A program made the translations under genes and the position numbers. 64,000 bases of DNA from Rhynchopus euleeides (Eukaryota > Euglenozoa > Diplonemea > Diplonemida > Diplonemidae), in NCBI GenBank assembly GCA_963210315.1, contig OY723237.1, positions 62,001 to 126,000 of the forward strand, given 5' to 3'. Under the pieces are notes generated by a model. That model did not search any database, was not told the origin of the DNA, and worked only from the letters and a program-made list of their open reading frames with translations. Numbering within the stretch: the first letter of the stretch is position 1; every line of letters starts with the position of its first letter. This document shows positions 29,691-40,294 of this stretch, piece by piece.

Positions 29691-30520
29691 CCCGTGAAGG
29701 AGCCTACTCACAGGGTGCCATTACCACCGTTGATAGAGCCCAGGTCTTGATGTAGAGTGTTTGACCCATAGCAAAGCCATCGGACATTGTGCTTACTAAA
29801 AAGAGTGTGCTTACTCAAAAAAATATAGCTGGAGTCGTGCAGGATCATTCGTGAAGAAATACGAAAGGTAAACGAGAAAAAGTTTTTCGTTGATCGCACG
29901 ACACACACAGAAAATTTTGCCTGCGGAAGTGTTGGTGTGTGATTGGCAGGCGCATAAGACTGTGTGTGACGGCAAGCACCTAGCACTTCCCCTATCGCTG
30001 CATTTCCGCCTGACAAGTACCTTGTTGGAAGAGAAAAAAGAATAAACCAAAAGAAGTGGCCAAAATAAAAAGGAGCAAAGGCAGCGCCGTGACGGCCCAT
30101 GAGGCTCAGCGGAAAGGGGTGGGGCGCTCCGAGCATTCGCTGCCGCAGATTTCGCCTCCAACTCCCCATCGAGTTGTCTCGGGCCACGTTTCCATAATCC
30201 TCTTCGGGCCAGGTAACCGTGGGTCGCAAAAAAGGGGCCGGGCCGGCGGTACGGAAATTGTATGTGTTTGTTTGTGCAACCCAAAACCACATGCCCATAA
30301 GGTTCTCCTCACGCTCGAGAGCTTGGCAGACGCGATACCCAGAGGGGTCGCACAACAAACGATGGCGGCCCACTGGCCCAAGCCGGCCGCACCCCCAACA
30401 CCAGGAAGAGACAACGAAGCTACGAGAACACGACTCACGCGATTGGTCATGGGTTGAAACCCATTCCAGTCCAGGTGTTGGTTGGAAAAAGAAGCAGAAG
30501 AAGCACTACACATGCCCCGC
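29691..30520. other. No confident gene between repeats and the decarboxylase
   Basis: A 221-codon minus-strand frame exists (30373-29708), but its Phe/Ser/His-rich composition and lack of motifs make it doubtful. Confidence 0.4.
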
Positions 30521-33445
30521 TCACGGGTGGCCAAAGGCTCGCTGTGGCAAACACGGCAAGGCATGCGGGGGAGCAGGCGCTGCCGACGGTGGTGCGCACG
30601 AACACTCATCTACGCCGTGGAGGCTCGCACCTTCTTCGGCTGATTCTTGGCCACAGCCGTGCCAAGCAGTCGCTTCTTGTCTGCGGGGCGCGGTGGGTGG
30701 TGGGGGGGGGGGGGGGGGCAGGGGGTGGCTGTTGGGCAGCATACCGGGTGCGCTCAACTTCAGTACCTTCCCGTGCCTCGTGTTGCGCCTGGCGTACATG
30801 CCCGCAGGGTCCTTCAGGTCGACGATGAACTCATCGATGAGCTGCTTCGACACGTGCGGCATCACCACAATATGCGCGTTTTCGCCCTCCGTCGCCAGCC
30901 CGTACGTGTCCAGCACGTCCTTGCGGGGCAGCGGGGTCAACACAATGATGTTCGCCCCAGACATGTTCCTGTACGGGCGGATCCCTGTCTTGCGCACAAC
31001 CTTCTTCAGTTCCTTCATGGCGTACGTCGCCACAGCGTCGCAGTTCTGGGCGAGCTTCTTCATCCCGTTCTGGTTCTTCGACTCCTGCACGCGCTTCCAC
31101 AGCGTGGCCACGTAGTAGCCGTTCTTCTTCCCTGTGACCACCGTGCCGTGCTGGTCGTACAGGTCCCACAGCTCCTGGTCGACCACCTTCGGATCAGTCA
31201 CGTCGGGCGCCGGCTTGCCCGTCAGCCTGGAGTTCTCCTGCAGCAGTGGGATGACGTCGTCGCGCCTGAAGAAGGCCATGCCGCTCGGGAACGGCGACCC
31301 CAGGAACTTGTGTCCGCTGACGCAGATCCCGTCAATGTCGACGTACTTCGGGTCGCTGGGGCCGCGCATGAAGGGCATCACATCGGGGCCCTGCGGCAGG
31401 AAGGGGAAAAACCCCCCTTGGCACGCGCTGTCCGACACGAGGAACCGGTCCGCCTTGGCGACAAGCTCCTCGAGGACCTGGTTCGCGCCGCTCAAGCTGT
31501 CGGTGGACCCCTTGACCGTCGACGCCACGTTGCACACCACCACAACCTTGACGTTGCCCTTCGGCCCCGCCTCGTCCTGCTTCTTCTTAATTTGGAAGTA
31601 TAGGTCGTCCATGTCCATGTTTCCGGACTCCTCGTCGGTGGTGGCTACCTCGATCTGCTTGAACCCGAAGATGTTCGCCGCCTTCGGCACGCAGTAGTGT
31701 GCCTCCTTCGTGCAGAACAGGTACGCGTTCTCGCACCCCGCAAACTTCTTCGACGCCAGGTACACGCAGGTGTACATCCCTTCGGTCCCGCCTGAGGTGA
31801 TGAGCCCCGAGTAGCTGGCGTGCGTCTTCGGCAGCAGGACGCCTTTGAAGTAGTCGATGGTCTCCGTGAGGAACCGCTTGACGTACGACGTGCCTGTGGA
31901 GTCGGTCAGGTTGTCTATCTCCAAGCTCTCGCTGCACTGGACGTTCATGTTCATCAGAAGCTTCTCCTGCAGCATCACGTTGTGCATCCGCTCCATCGCG
32001 TCCTCCTTGTCGCTGAACAGAGCGTTCACCGGGTACCCGAAGGTTGACCGGTACGTCAGCTGCAGGTACCCCAGCAGCCCTCGGTAGGACTCACGGTCGA
32101 CCGGCGACAGGTTGTGCAGCTTCATGTACGCCGAGAGGACGTCTTTCCAAGCGTCTCCGATCTTCAGGTCCTGCTTGAGCACCCGGAGGTCTGTCACGAT
32201 CGACAGCGGGAACCGCGAGTAGAAGTAGTTGTCGAAGAACAGGAAGTGCCCGTTGCTGCTGCCGACGATCGACGCGTCCTCGCTCTGGATGTACGGGATC
32301 GCCGCGTCGGTGAAGTCCTTCATCGCCCGCATCGTCGTGATCAACAGCGCCGACTGCATCGACCCCATCGCACGCCCCACCGAGATGCTGTCCACGAAGA
32401 AGTCCCCCGACTCGTTATAGTCGTTGCTGTGCACCATCGGCGGGAACGCGTAGTACTTCGCCTCCTGCCCTTTCAGCAGGTTGTACCCGTTGCCCATGGC
32501 AAGCACGTCGTCGTACGTCTCAGTCTGCACGTGGAAGAACAGCCGGTCGTTGGCCTCATAGCGGAGCTCGTGGATGTCGTTCTTCAGGCACTCGGACTCC
32601 TCGAGGTTCCCGCACGTCGAGCACTGCAGAGGCATCGCGATGAAGAACGACGGCTCCTCGATCCCCACGTCGCCGTTTTTGAGGGCATCCTTGTAGGCCT
32701 TGACCTTGGCCTTGATGTCGACCAGGCACGCCTCGAGCGAGGCCGGGGCAGACGTGTTGGTGATCGACAGTAGGCCGCCGACGTCGAACACGGCAGGGTC
32801 TTGGATGTCGTGCTCGTGGTCCGCCAAGTGGTACGACTTCGGGAAGTACGCGTGCATGCTCTCCGTCTTCCCAGGGATGCGCGACACAGAAAACTTCTTC
32901 AGCGCCACCCGCAGCGCCCAGATCGCAGCCTCCTTCATCCCCAACGTGAAGTACCCGTACGTCATGTCCGGGTCAGGGTTCTTGTCCATGCCGTAGACCT
33001 CGTCACCGACCTCGCCGTACTTCACTCCGTACGTCTTGAAGTTCAGGTACGTGAAGATACTGTTCAGCATCTTCAGCTCGAACCCCCGAGTGGTGATCCC
33101 GTACCGGCACAGGCCGTCCGCCGTCCCGATGTTGTTCAGCGCATACTGGAACAGCGGCAGCAGAAGCCCCCTGTCCCGAGCAGGCAGCAAGTCGTTGTCC
33201 TGCAGCGCCTTGTGCGCTTGCTCGGCCGTCAGCCCCTTCTTCAGGCACAGCGTCTCCTGGTACGAGTTCAGGAACCCAGCCTCCAGCTTCCGCGCGAACT
33301 CGTTCAGCGTCGCCTCCGCCTCTTTGTTCGACTTCAGGCTGAATGTCGCCGAGTGCAGCTCCTCGGGCTCGACGTACGTCCACTTCCCGCGCGCCTGCGC
33401 GCGCAGGCAGTGCACCGACACCGAGCGGGCGACTGTCGTCTGCAT
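30521..33445 (-). CDS. Double-domain PLP-dependent group II decarboxylase (histidine/serine decarboxylase-like)
   Basis: The 974-codon frame starts at Met 33445. The C-terminal half (about residues 500-900) is a group II decarboxylase: TSGGTEG (from about 550), KEAHYCVPKAAN, and the PLP-lysine motif SGHKFLGSP with K713. This resembles bacterial and plant histidine/serine decarboxylases, which remove CO2 from an amino acid in the cytosol. Residues about 110-440 align collinearly as a degenerate second copy: TYGYFTLGMKEAA against SYSGLITSGGTEG, SMHAYFPKSYH against KEAHYCVPKAA, ISVGRAMGS where SGHKFLGS is expected, and IVGSSNGH matching the family GSxNG motif. The first domain lacks the catalytic Lys and is probably structural. 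A C17 tract at 30718-30702 precedes a low-complexity tail; in the next frame the tail reads ADKKRLLGTAVAKNQPKKVR and stops at 30610, so the annotated C-terminus may be wrong. The substrate is not predictable. Confidence 0.88.
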   Translation of the reverse strand: MQTTVARSVSVHCLRAQARGKWTYVEPEELHSATFSLKSNKEAEATLNEFARKLEAGFLNSYQETLCLKKGLTAEQAHKALQDNDLLPARDRGLLLPLFQYALNNIGTADGLCRYGITTRGFELKMLNSIFTYLNFKTYGVKYGEVGDEVYGMDKNPDPDMTYGYFTLGMKEAAIWALRVALKKFSVSRIPGKTESMHAYFPKSYHLADHEHDIQDPAVFDVGGLLSITNTSAPASLEACLVDIKAKVKAYKDALKNGDVGIEEPSFFIAMPLQCSTCGNLEESECLKNDIHELRYEANDRLFFHVQTETYDDVLAMGNGYNLLKGQEAKYYAFPPMVHSNDYNESGDFFVDSISVGRAMGSMQSALLITTMRAMKDFTDAAIPYIQSEDASIVGSSNGHFLFFDNYFYSRFPLSIVTDLRVLKQDLKIGDAWKDVLSAYMKLHNLSPVDRESYRGLLGYLQLTYRSTFGYPVNALFSDKEDAMERMHNVMLQEKLLMNMNVQCSESLEIDNLTDSTGTSYVKRFLTETIDYFKGVLLPKTHASYSGLITSGGTEGMYTCVYLASKKFAGCENAYLFCTKEAHYCVPKAANIFGFKQIEVATTDEESGNMDMDDLYFQIKKKQDEAGPKGNVKVVVVCNVASTVKGSTDSLSGANQVLEELVAKADRFLVSDSACQGGFFPFLPQGPDVMPFMRGPSDPKYVDIDGICVSGHKFLGSPFPSGMAFFRRDDVIPLLQENSRLTGKPAPDVTDPKVVDQELWDLYDQHGTVVTGKKNGYYVATLWKRVQESKNQNGMKKLAQNCDAVATYAMKELKKVVRKTGIRPYRNMSGANIIVLTPLPRKDVLDTYGLATEGENAHIVVMPHVSKQLIDEFIVDLKDPAGMYARRNTRHGKVLKLSAPGMLPNSHPLPPPPPPPPTAPRRQEATAWHGCGQESAEEGASLHGVDECSCAPPSAAPAPPHALPCLPQRAFGHP

Positions 33446-33971
33446 CGCTCACAAAATTCCACTGTGTGCGTCCCTGCAGGAGGTGTGTGAAGTTCCCCAC
33501 GAGAGGTGGTTTGTGGACTTGAGGCACTCTGGGAATTGGCTGCGCACGTCTTCCTGGTGAGACTCGGGGCCGTCCGAGTCCTCGCAGCCCACCCAACCCC
33601 CGCATGCCGTGGTCATCCATGGCGCGCGGCTCAAGATGCAAAGAAGCAAAAGTGTAGCAACTGGGGGCCTTCACTCTACAAGTGCAGCAAAGTGAGCCGC
33701 CTCACAATGTAGCTGCAATCTGACACACTTGACATAGAGCACAAGCCCCCACCGTGCTTCCTTCGAGGTGTTCATCAGGCAACACAACAACACGACAAGC
33801 AGCAAAGGTAGATGAGGTTGTGGTTCTGTGCGGCAGGTGTGGCGGTTTGCGATCGTCTCAAGGGATTTTCCAAGGGCACGGTGCTGATGAAGGGGAGGGG
33901 GTGAGGGGGCTGTCGTGGGGGTGGCTGCTGTTTACTGTGCAGCACAATTCGTGCCCAGCTGCCTCTCTCTC
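33446..33971. other. Upstream spacer of the decarboxylase gene
   Basis: No convincing gene. For the minus-strand gene this holds the 5' untranslated region; no TATA-like or spliced-leader sequence is recognisable. Confidence 0.4.
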
Positions 33972-34093
33972 CATCACGGTGAGGAGGAACAGTCGGGCAG
34001 GCGTGGTGTCGACTGCAAGCACCGGGCCATGAGAGCTCCCTCCGGCACTGCTTTTTCGACAGGACAGGGCGCGACGTCGCCACGCTGCGATTG
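33972..34093 (+). repeat. ~120-bp direct repeat, copy 1 (copy 2 at 34293-34413)
   Basis: TGAGGAGGAACAGTCGGGCA through GGACAGGGCGCGACGT is repeated almost exactly 321 bp downstream. Confidence 0.85.
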
Positions 34094-34227
34094 CCCACGT
34101 GTTCGCACATCCATAATTACCTGCGACTATCCGCCGCTCCCCGGGAGCTGTTGCGGGAACCATCTGCTCTTCCGACCCAGCGAGACTCTTGCCGTACTAT
34201 CTCGACGACACGGGGTGTGTTTTACCA

Positions 34228-34290
34228 AAGAACATCAAGGAAAATCCGAGAGAAGAGTCGGCAGAAAGGGGCTATCATAATGGTGACCTC
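34228..34290. repeat. Copy of the 3' end of the neighbouring Ubl-membrane gene
   Basis: AACATCAAGGAAAATCCGAG followed by AGAAGAGTCGGCAGAAAGGG and GGTGACCT matches 34671-34731, which spans the stop codon of the 34717-37078 gene. This looks like a remnant of a partial tandem duplication. Confidence 0.65.
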
Positions 34291-34292
34291 TT

Positions 34293-34413
34293 CATCACAG
34301 TGAGGAGGAACAGTCGGGCAGGCGTGGTGTCGACTGCAAGCACCGGGCCATGAGAGCCCCCTCCGGCACTGCTTTTTCGACAGGACAGGGCGCGACGTCC
34401 CCACGCTGCGACT
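34293..34413 (+). repeat. ~120-bp direct repeat, copy 2
   Basis: Second copy of 33972-34093, with a handful of substitutions. Confidence 0.85.
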
Positions 34414-34716
34414 GCCCTCCTTTGCCACAAGACTGTCTGACACTGACATTGAAACCATCCCTTCCACCCTCAGGCCCAACCACAACCAGAACACACTTCG
34501 CTTCGGTTGTTGCCTTACTGAAGTAAAAGGGTCAGCCCGACGCAATAGGAGCCTTCGCTAGGTGTCGGCACACGAAGCGAAGACCCCTGTGGGTGCAACT
34601 GGAATACTATAGACACATCACTCACGACGGGGGGAATCGGGGTGGGGTTGCGGTGACCCACACACGTGAAAGAACATCAAGGAAAGTCCGAGAGAAGAGT
34701 CGGCGGAAAGGGGCTA

Positions 34717-37078
34717 TCACAGGGTGACCTGTGAGTCGTTGTCGTCACACAACGATTCGTGTCCGAGAATGGGCACAACCTGCAGCTCTGTGCCGGGGCT
34801 GTCTGGGACAGGCGACTTCACACGGCTGCATGAGGCCCACAGCTCACGTGCCTTGTGTGGCAGCAGCCAACGCACCCAAAGAGGCAGCAGCTCCACACCA
34901 AAGCACACGCTGGCAGGGACAACGAACCACACGAACAGCCAACCCGCCTGGTCGGTGGAGTTCTTCGCGAATGTGGCTTGCAGGGCGATCACAGACGCAG
35001 CGAGGATCGTGTACAGCACCGCCAGCACACTGACCTTCAGCAGTGCAGTGACGACGCGCGGCAGGTCACGCACAGGCACACCATCCGCAAGCAGCACAAG
35101 CGTGAGTTCATCTTCGGCAGGCTTGTCCTTCGCCTGCGCCACTGCGTTAGGTGTGCTGTACCAGCCTGCCTGCTTCAGCGCCCTGCACATCATGCCAGGG
35201 TCCACAAAGCCGTTCCCGTCGAAACACTGGTGGATGAATTCACGAACAAACCGCGGGTGGTGAAAATCAGTCCTCTCTGCAAACCTGGGCAGGCACCGCA
35301 GCAGGTTGAAGTATTGTGTTCCATACTCGTCCGGATTCACCTTGTCCAGCACACCAGGCCTGTCCAGCACGCCCGACAGGCACACTACGCCCCGCCCATA
35401 CCTGCTGCGAAGGAGAATCTTCACAAGTATGGCTGCAGATTGCGGCTCTGTCCTCAGCAGGGCGTGCCGCAGCACAGCACACCGCATGGCGGTGGGTGCG
35501 TCATCGGCTTGAAAGCATAGGCACTGCAGCAGGCTGGCACCTGGCGCCCTGCCGAGTGCCAGGCATGCCTCCTGCACGTCGCCCTCCCGCAACGCACGCT
35601 GCAGCATGGCCTTGGCAGCGGCGGGGTCGTGGGGGGGGGGTGCGCATGCACACCTGCACAGCGGCACCCGCCTCCAGCCCCACCCCACACAGCGGCGTGT
35701 CGTTGCTGCGTGCTAGGGTGTCCCCGTCAAGGGCAAGCCGCACACCCGCCTGCGTGCCCCGCAGCTGCAGGGCGTGTGCTGCACGGAGACGCAGCGTGCC
35801 CAGCGTGGCATCGACGGGCACGAGCACCGGCAGCACCTCCCCGCCAGGCAGGCACAGGTCGAGCGGCATCCCGTCCGCTGCCTCACGCAGGGCTGCGGGT
35901 GTCTGTGCCTCTGCCTCTGGACACTCGGGGCAGCTGCCGTAGCCACTTGAGTCGTCAGACGCCGCGTCGTCCCACACACGCTGAACCTCTGCCGGCACAA
36001 CAGGCTCGCATTCAGGACAGACACCCCCATACAATGGGGACCTCAGGGACAGAGACAGCATCATCAGCACCGGCACAGACGCAGGGAAGACCACATGAAT
36101 AGCATCAACTGCCCTGAAGGACGTCGTAGAGTATGTCAGAGGGGAGAAGTCTGTTTGACACTCGAAGTACACTACACTCCAAAGAGCGAAGTAGGCAAAC
36201 AAGGCAACCAGGTTCCTCTCAAGAAACAAGTCGTTGGTCGACACACTCAGAGCAACCCGCAAACCCGCAAACCAGCAAACCACCAGAGTCCCGACTGACA
36301 GCATGAAGAGGAGTGAGTTCCTGAGAATATTTCCTGAGAAGTTCATCATCACACTCACAGACGCGAACCGCAGGATGTTGGCTAAGGTTATGATGAATGC
36401 GTCGAACGCCAAGAAGACCAAGCAGAGCACCCTGGCAATGTTACTCTCCAGGAGGAGGCACAGCTGCGCACTGTGGAGCACAAACTCGAAGCGCACCGCA
36501 AGCCACACCGCCAAGGGGACGTTGCCCGCCACCTCCCAGAGGGGGTGAAGACGTTCATGCGGCGCGCGTGGGAAGCCTGCAGCAAACAGCACCGCAAGCA
36601 GCAGCGTGCAGCACAGCCCCACGGTGGCCTGCACGACGTACAGCGCACGCCACCACAGGCGCTTGTCAGGCCACAGACCGAACGCAGCTGCCAGCATGAC
36701 GGCGCGTGCTGCCGCCACGATGGGGTACACAAACCTCGTGGTGGCACGCATGGCAGACAGGGAGAACGCCACACCACCGATGCCCACGACTGGACACTTT
36801 TTGTCGTTGATGTCGGCCCCTTCGGACCATATGCACTGCAGCGTCAGCCTGCCGTCATCGCCCTCGTGGTACCACGGCTCCGGCTGGCGTGCAGGGTCCC
36901 AGATACCGACTGTTTCAGCATGCGGGTGCCGCACTGTGTAGTAGGGGGCGTCCCTGTTGAAGTAGTACACAATCAGGGCAGGGCACGCGACGGACAGCAG
37001 CAGCACAAGCGTGGGAAGCCCCCCTTCGAGCGTCCTGTGTGCGATCCCGCGCACCATGCCCCTGTCTGGGAAAGGCAT
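34717..37078 (-). CDS. Multi-span membrane protein with ubiquitin-like domain; apparent frameshift at a C10 tract
   Basis: The chosen start is MPFPDRGMVRG at 37078. About eight hydrophobic helices follow (TLVLLLSVACPALIVYYF, ALYVVQATVGLCCTLLLAVL, VLCLVFLAFDAFIITLANIL, SLLFMLSVGTLVVCWFAGL and others). Next come an acidic Cys-containing linker and a ubiquitin-like domain (PLDLCLPGGEVLPVLVPVDA ... GLEAGAAVQVCM). The frame then degenerates at a run of ten C (plus 35631-35640). Resuming in the next frame gives a helical region (AMLQRALREGDVQEACLALG) and two more transmembrane helices, ending at 34717. The two frames overlap exactly at the homopolymer. One gene of about 790 residues with a sequencing slip, or a recent frameshift, is the simplest reading. 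The family is unknown; it is probably a lineage-specific membrane receptor or channel-like protein. Confidence 0.75.
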
Positions 37079-37383
37079 CGCAGATTGCACGACCCCACAC
37101 CCACACCCACCCCTCCTGCTCCCGCCCTCAATCTGCAGAAGGGGTGTGTGGCTGTGCTGGAGAGAGAACCAAATGCGCATCAGTGCTGCCGCGGGAGAGC
37201 GTGGTTGGAGGGGCTTGGGTGGGCTTGGGCGGGGGCAGAGGCTGCCTGCAGCGCTGGGTCATCCTGAGTGAGCAGCCGCACCTCAGATGCAGTGCACAGC
37301 TGCCTCAACCAGCAGGGCGATGCTGTGCTGGGAGGCAAGGGGCAAGGGAAGTGCATGGCATCCACGGAAGCAGAAGAGGCTGC

Positions 37384-37770
37384 TTACGTGCTGCCCCCAC
37401 ACTGAACATCACACACAGCGCGCACAATCAGAGAAGGGCCGTTTGGTGACAAGACCCACCTCCCACAGGGCTGAGTGCAACACTGAAACCATGCGACGCC
37501 ATTTGTCCCAAAGCTATGCAAGGTGCCGAGGGTGAACAACTCGATGTGATTAGGAAAGGACACAACATCATTTGGATGTGACACGCCAACACAGGAGGGC
37601 AAGGATGGCAGCACCACAGTGCGGAAACCCGCAAAGGATGCAGCTGAGGGTGGTTGTGCACCACATACAGAGACCTGGTCAGCATTGATGGAACCCGTGT
37701 GAACATCTCGTTCAGCGCATCCGCCTTCTTCGATGGAACCCGCAAGCATCTCGCTGCATTTGGGGTTCAA
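37384..37770 (-). pseudogene. Relic of a Ubl-WD40 family gene with internal deletion
   Basis: The reverse complement retains the family's C-terminus (CGRWVLSPN, VRAVCDVQCGG; compare CGRWVFTSSDD, VRAVCDVRADD in the 50-kb gene) and the DVVSFPNHIELFTLGTL segment. It then jumps to the N-terminal block around GSINAD and the bases GTTGATGGAACCCG, skipping most of the WD repeats. The order and orientation match the intact genes at 49999-52564. Several frame changes make it non-coding. Confidence 0.75.
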
Positions 37771-38778
37771 CCAGCCAATCCCGCTTCAACCACCACGCGC
37801 CAACCTTGGTCGACACGCGCCGCCCGCAAACCCGCAAACACCGCGACGCTCACCGAGGGCAAAATCGTACTCCTTTCGCTATCATACGAGAAACACCCTG
37901 CCCAGCCACTGCAAAAAGGCAGATCCGGGCTACTTTTCGCGCACACTCCTGTGTCAAAGGCTGTGGAAGCCCCTATGAAGTGGCATGAAGGTGGTCCTTA
38001 TAAAGCTTCAGTCGTACGATTTCCTTCGATACTTCGCGACTTCGCTACGCTTCGTCGCTCGTAAGAAAGCTGAAAAGCCTGAAAGGGTTCGCTGTCTGTG
38101 CGTCAGGTGGTGGGAGGTGCCTGCTAGATCTGCATCATTTGCTCCTCTGCCCCCTGCGGTGGCGGCGCTGTTCAGAAATGGATCACAATTCCCCCTTTGC
38201 TTTGGGACGAATCGCGACACCACCCCACAGCCGCCCCTTTGTCAGACACGCACTGCCCTCCCGACCCTCCGTGCATCAACAGAGCAGGGGTTAGGTGGTG
38301 CTCAGTTGTCAGCTTCTGTTCCTGTACATCAACGTACACCACAACACTCCAAGCGGTGTTTCCTGCACCACCGTTGGAGCCACTCTGCAGGCTGCCTCCC
38401 ACACGAGTCCCAGTGTCACTTTTTGAATATTTGGAATCTGTGCGAATCGTGGTGGGGTCACTTTGGCCACGGGTAACCACTTACCAAGGAAATCATACAT
38501 TGGCCGGCTATCGCAGAAACACGTCGGCCATTCGGCCAGTGCGCAGTGACAAGGCCAAGGCAATGGTAGTGGGGGGTGTTGATGGGAAGGGGGAAGGGGG
38601 GCTTCCGGTTCAGCTTTTCTCACTTGTAAGCGCGAGGGGGTTAAGAGATCCCGCGACAACCGCCAATACAGTTTTGTCTTGGTATCAGCCAACCCCCAAT
38701 TCAGGCTGATGAGGCGGTCCGGGGGATGGAGGGTGGAAAGTGTCACTGCGCTCGTTCTGAACTATTGCTACAGTTTCC
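37771..38778. other. No gene seen downstream of the WD40 relic
   Basis: Includes a CTTCG/GCTTCG-rich stretch at 38015-38062. Frames lack domains. Confidence 0.4.
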
Positions 38779-38897
38779 TTGATGCGTTGACGCTTCCACA
38801 CTCAAACTCCTGATGATGATGATGGTGTTGTGAGTGAGGAGCACAAGGGCACGAACAAGCACGTGACACTTTCCGCCCACATCGAAGTGTGCTGAAA
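38779..38897 (+). repeat. R188-related repeat, distant copy
   Basis: GATGCGTTGACGCTTCCACA, GAGCAC and the 3' CCGCCCACATCGAAGTGTGC correspond in order to the 188-bp family core and end. The middle has a (GAT)n expansion. Confidence 0.55.
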
Positions 38898-39545
38898 AAT
38901 ACTAAATTTAAGAGAAACACTTGGGCTCTATGCTGTGAGTTCCTGAATAATGCGTTGACCCTACCCGAGAGCCTGCTGCTTGATGTCGGTGTGGAGCAAC
39001 ACGAGATAGCTAGACACACAGAAAAGGAACAGTATCGTCGGAAGCACTCCTACATTTGTACGCATCATAAATGTGCTCAAAAAAACGAGGCGCGCAACAC
39101 CCTGAAAGATGGGGGAGGGCGGGGGGTGCCGCTGGTCACAACCCCCCCGTGTGCCACACGCCTTCACGCTGATGAGCTTAGTTGCCTGGCAGGTGTCGTT
39201 GGATGCTATGTCAGCATGCCTTGTCTGGGAACACACACACCTTGGGTGGCACCACCCACACAACTGTACTACTGGGGGCCTTCGCTGTGTGTCAAACTGT
39301 GACAGTCTGTCTCCTCTGTGAGGCAACTCACTATTCGGCAGTTCTGAGCGAGGCCCCCGCACTGAAGTATCCAGTCGCTCGCACCGAAGCGAGGACGACG
39401 AGGAGAAGAGTGGGAGAAACCAAGAGAACTGGAAGAGAAATAGACGAGCGGTGCGGGATGCAGGGTGGGGGAGGCAGCTGTGGGTGCACCGTTAAGTCTG
39501 CTGTGTGTAGGGTGGACGACTCGCCCAACTTTTCAGCTAAGCTAC
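38898..39545. other. No gene seen
   Basis: Ordinary sequence with short unbiased frames. Confidence 0.4.
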
Positions 39546-39711
39546 TGTGACAAAAAATATTGGCTTCAAAAAAAGAAATTCCTGGGTTTCTCGGCCACTT
39601 TTGAGGTAATTGCGCGACAGTCCTGAAGTTGGGAACCCCAAATGTGGAAAAGCAACACCGAAAACTCGATTTTCGGGCCCCACACTGTAGACACAATGTG
39701 AATTTTCGGGG

Positions 39712-40012
39712 GTACCTGGGACCCCCCGTGTTTAAGTCCCCCCCCTGGAAGCGACTTTCGGCCAGGGGGGGGCTTAAACACGGGGGTGGCACGGTGGAGA
39801 CCAAGAAGACCTCTTCCGCTTCCGTCGTATGGGGGTGATTCCGGTCCGGATGGACTTTTGGCACCCCACTTTTCGACTCTGACAGCACCTGGAGGGCACC
39901 AGGTGGCCTAGCGGCCACCTGATGACCCTCCAGACCAGCCCACTCCCGTGTTTAGGTCCACCTGTGCTTAAGTCCCCCCTGGGGGGACTTTTACACGGGT
40001 GGTCCCAGGTAC
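39712..40012. mobile_element. 301-bp MITE-like foldback element
   Basis: The left end GTACCTGGGACCCCCCGTGT continues into TTAAGTCCCCCC. The right end 39981-40012 is its inverse with three mismatches. Each half is itself palindromic (GTGTTTAAGTCCCCCCCCTG ... CAGGGGGGGGCTTAAACAC). No coding capacity. Confidence 0.7.
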
Positions 40013-40294
40013 GAGCAGTGATCTCGTGCCAGGGCTGGCATGGCCCGACCTCAACATTTTCCCATCACATGTTGTGGAGAGGCCAGACTATCTTCAGTAG
40101 ACTTTGGGTTTTTGAGTTCGGCCGGGTGAAAATGCGGCGCAGCGTGCGAAAACCCAACGCCACCATGAGAGGCAGGTGGATGAAGCTTGATGACTCAGTG
40201 GCGCCGAATCGTACCCAAGTGAAGGACTATCCCCTGGAATGCGACACAGCACCAACCGGTGTGAGACGTGCCTTCAAAATCCTGAAGGATGTTC

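Noticed and set aside
29708-30373. 221-codon minus-strand frame
   Set aside because: Open by chance in AT-richer sequence; Phe/His/Ser-rich, covers a diverged repeat, no domain.
31134-33490. Plus-strand frames opposite the decarboxylase
   Set aside because: Val/Arg/His-rich antisense shadows of a GC-rich gene; no motifs.
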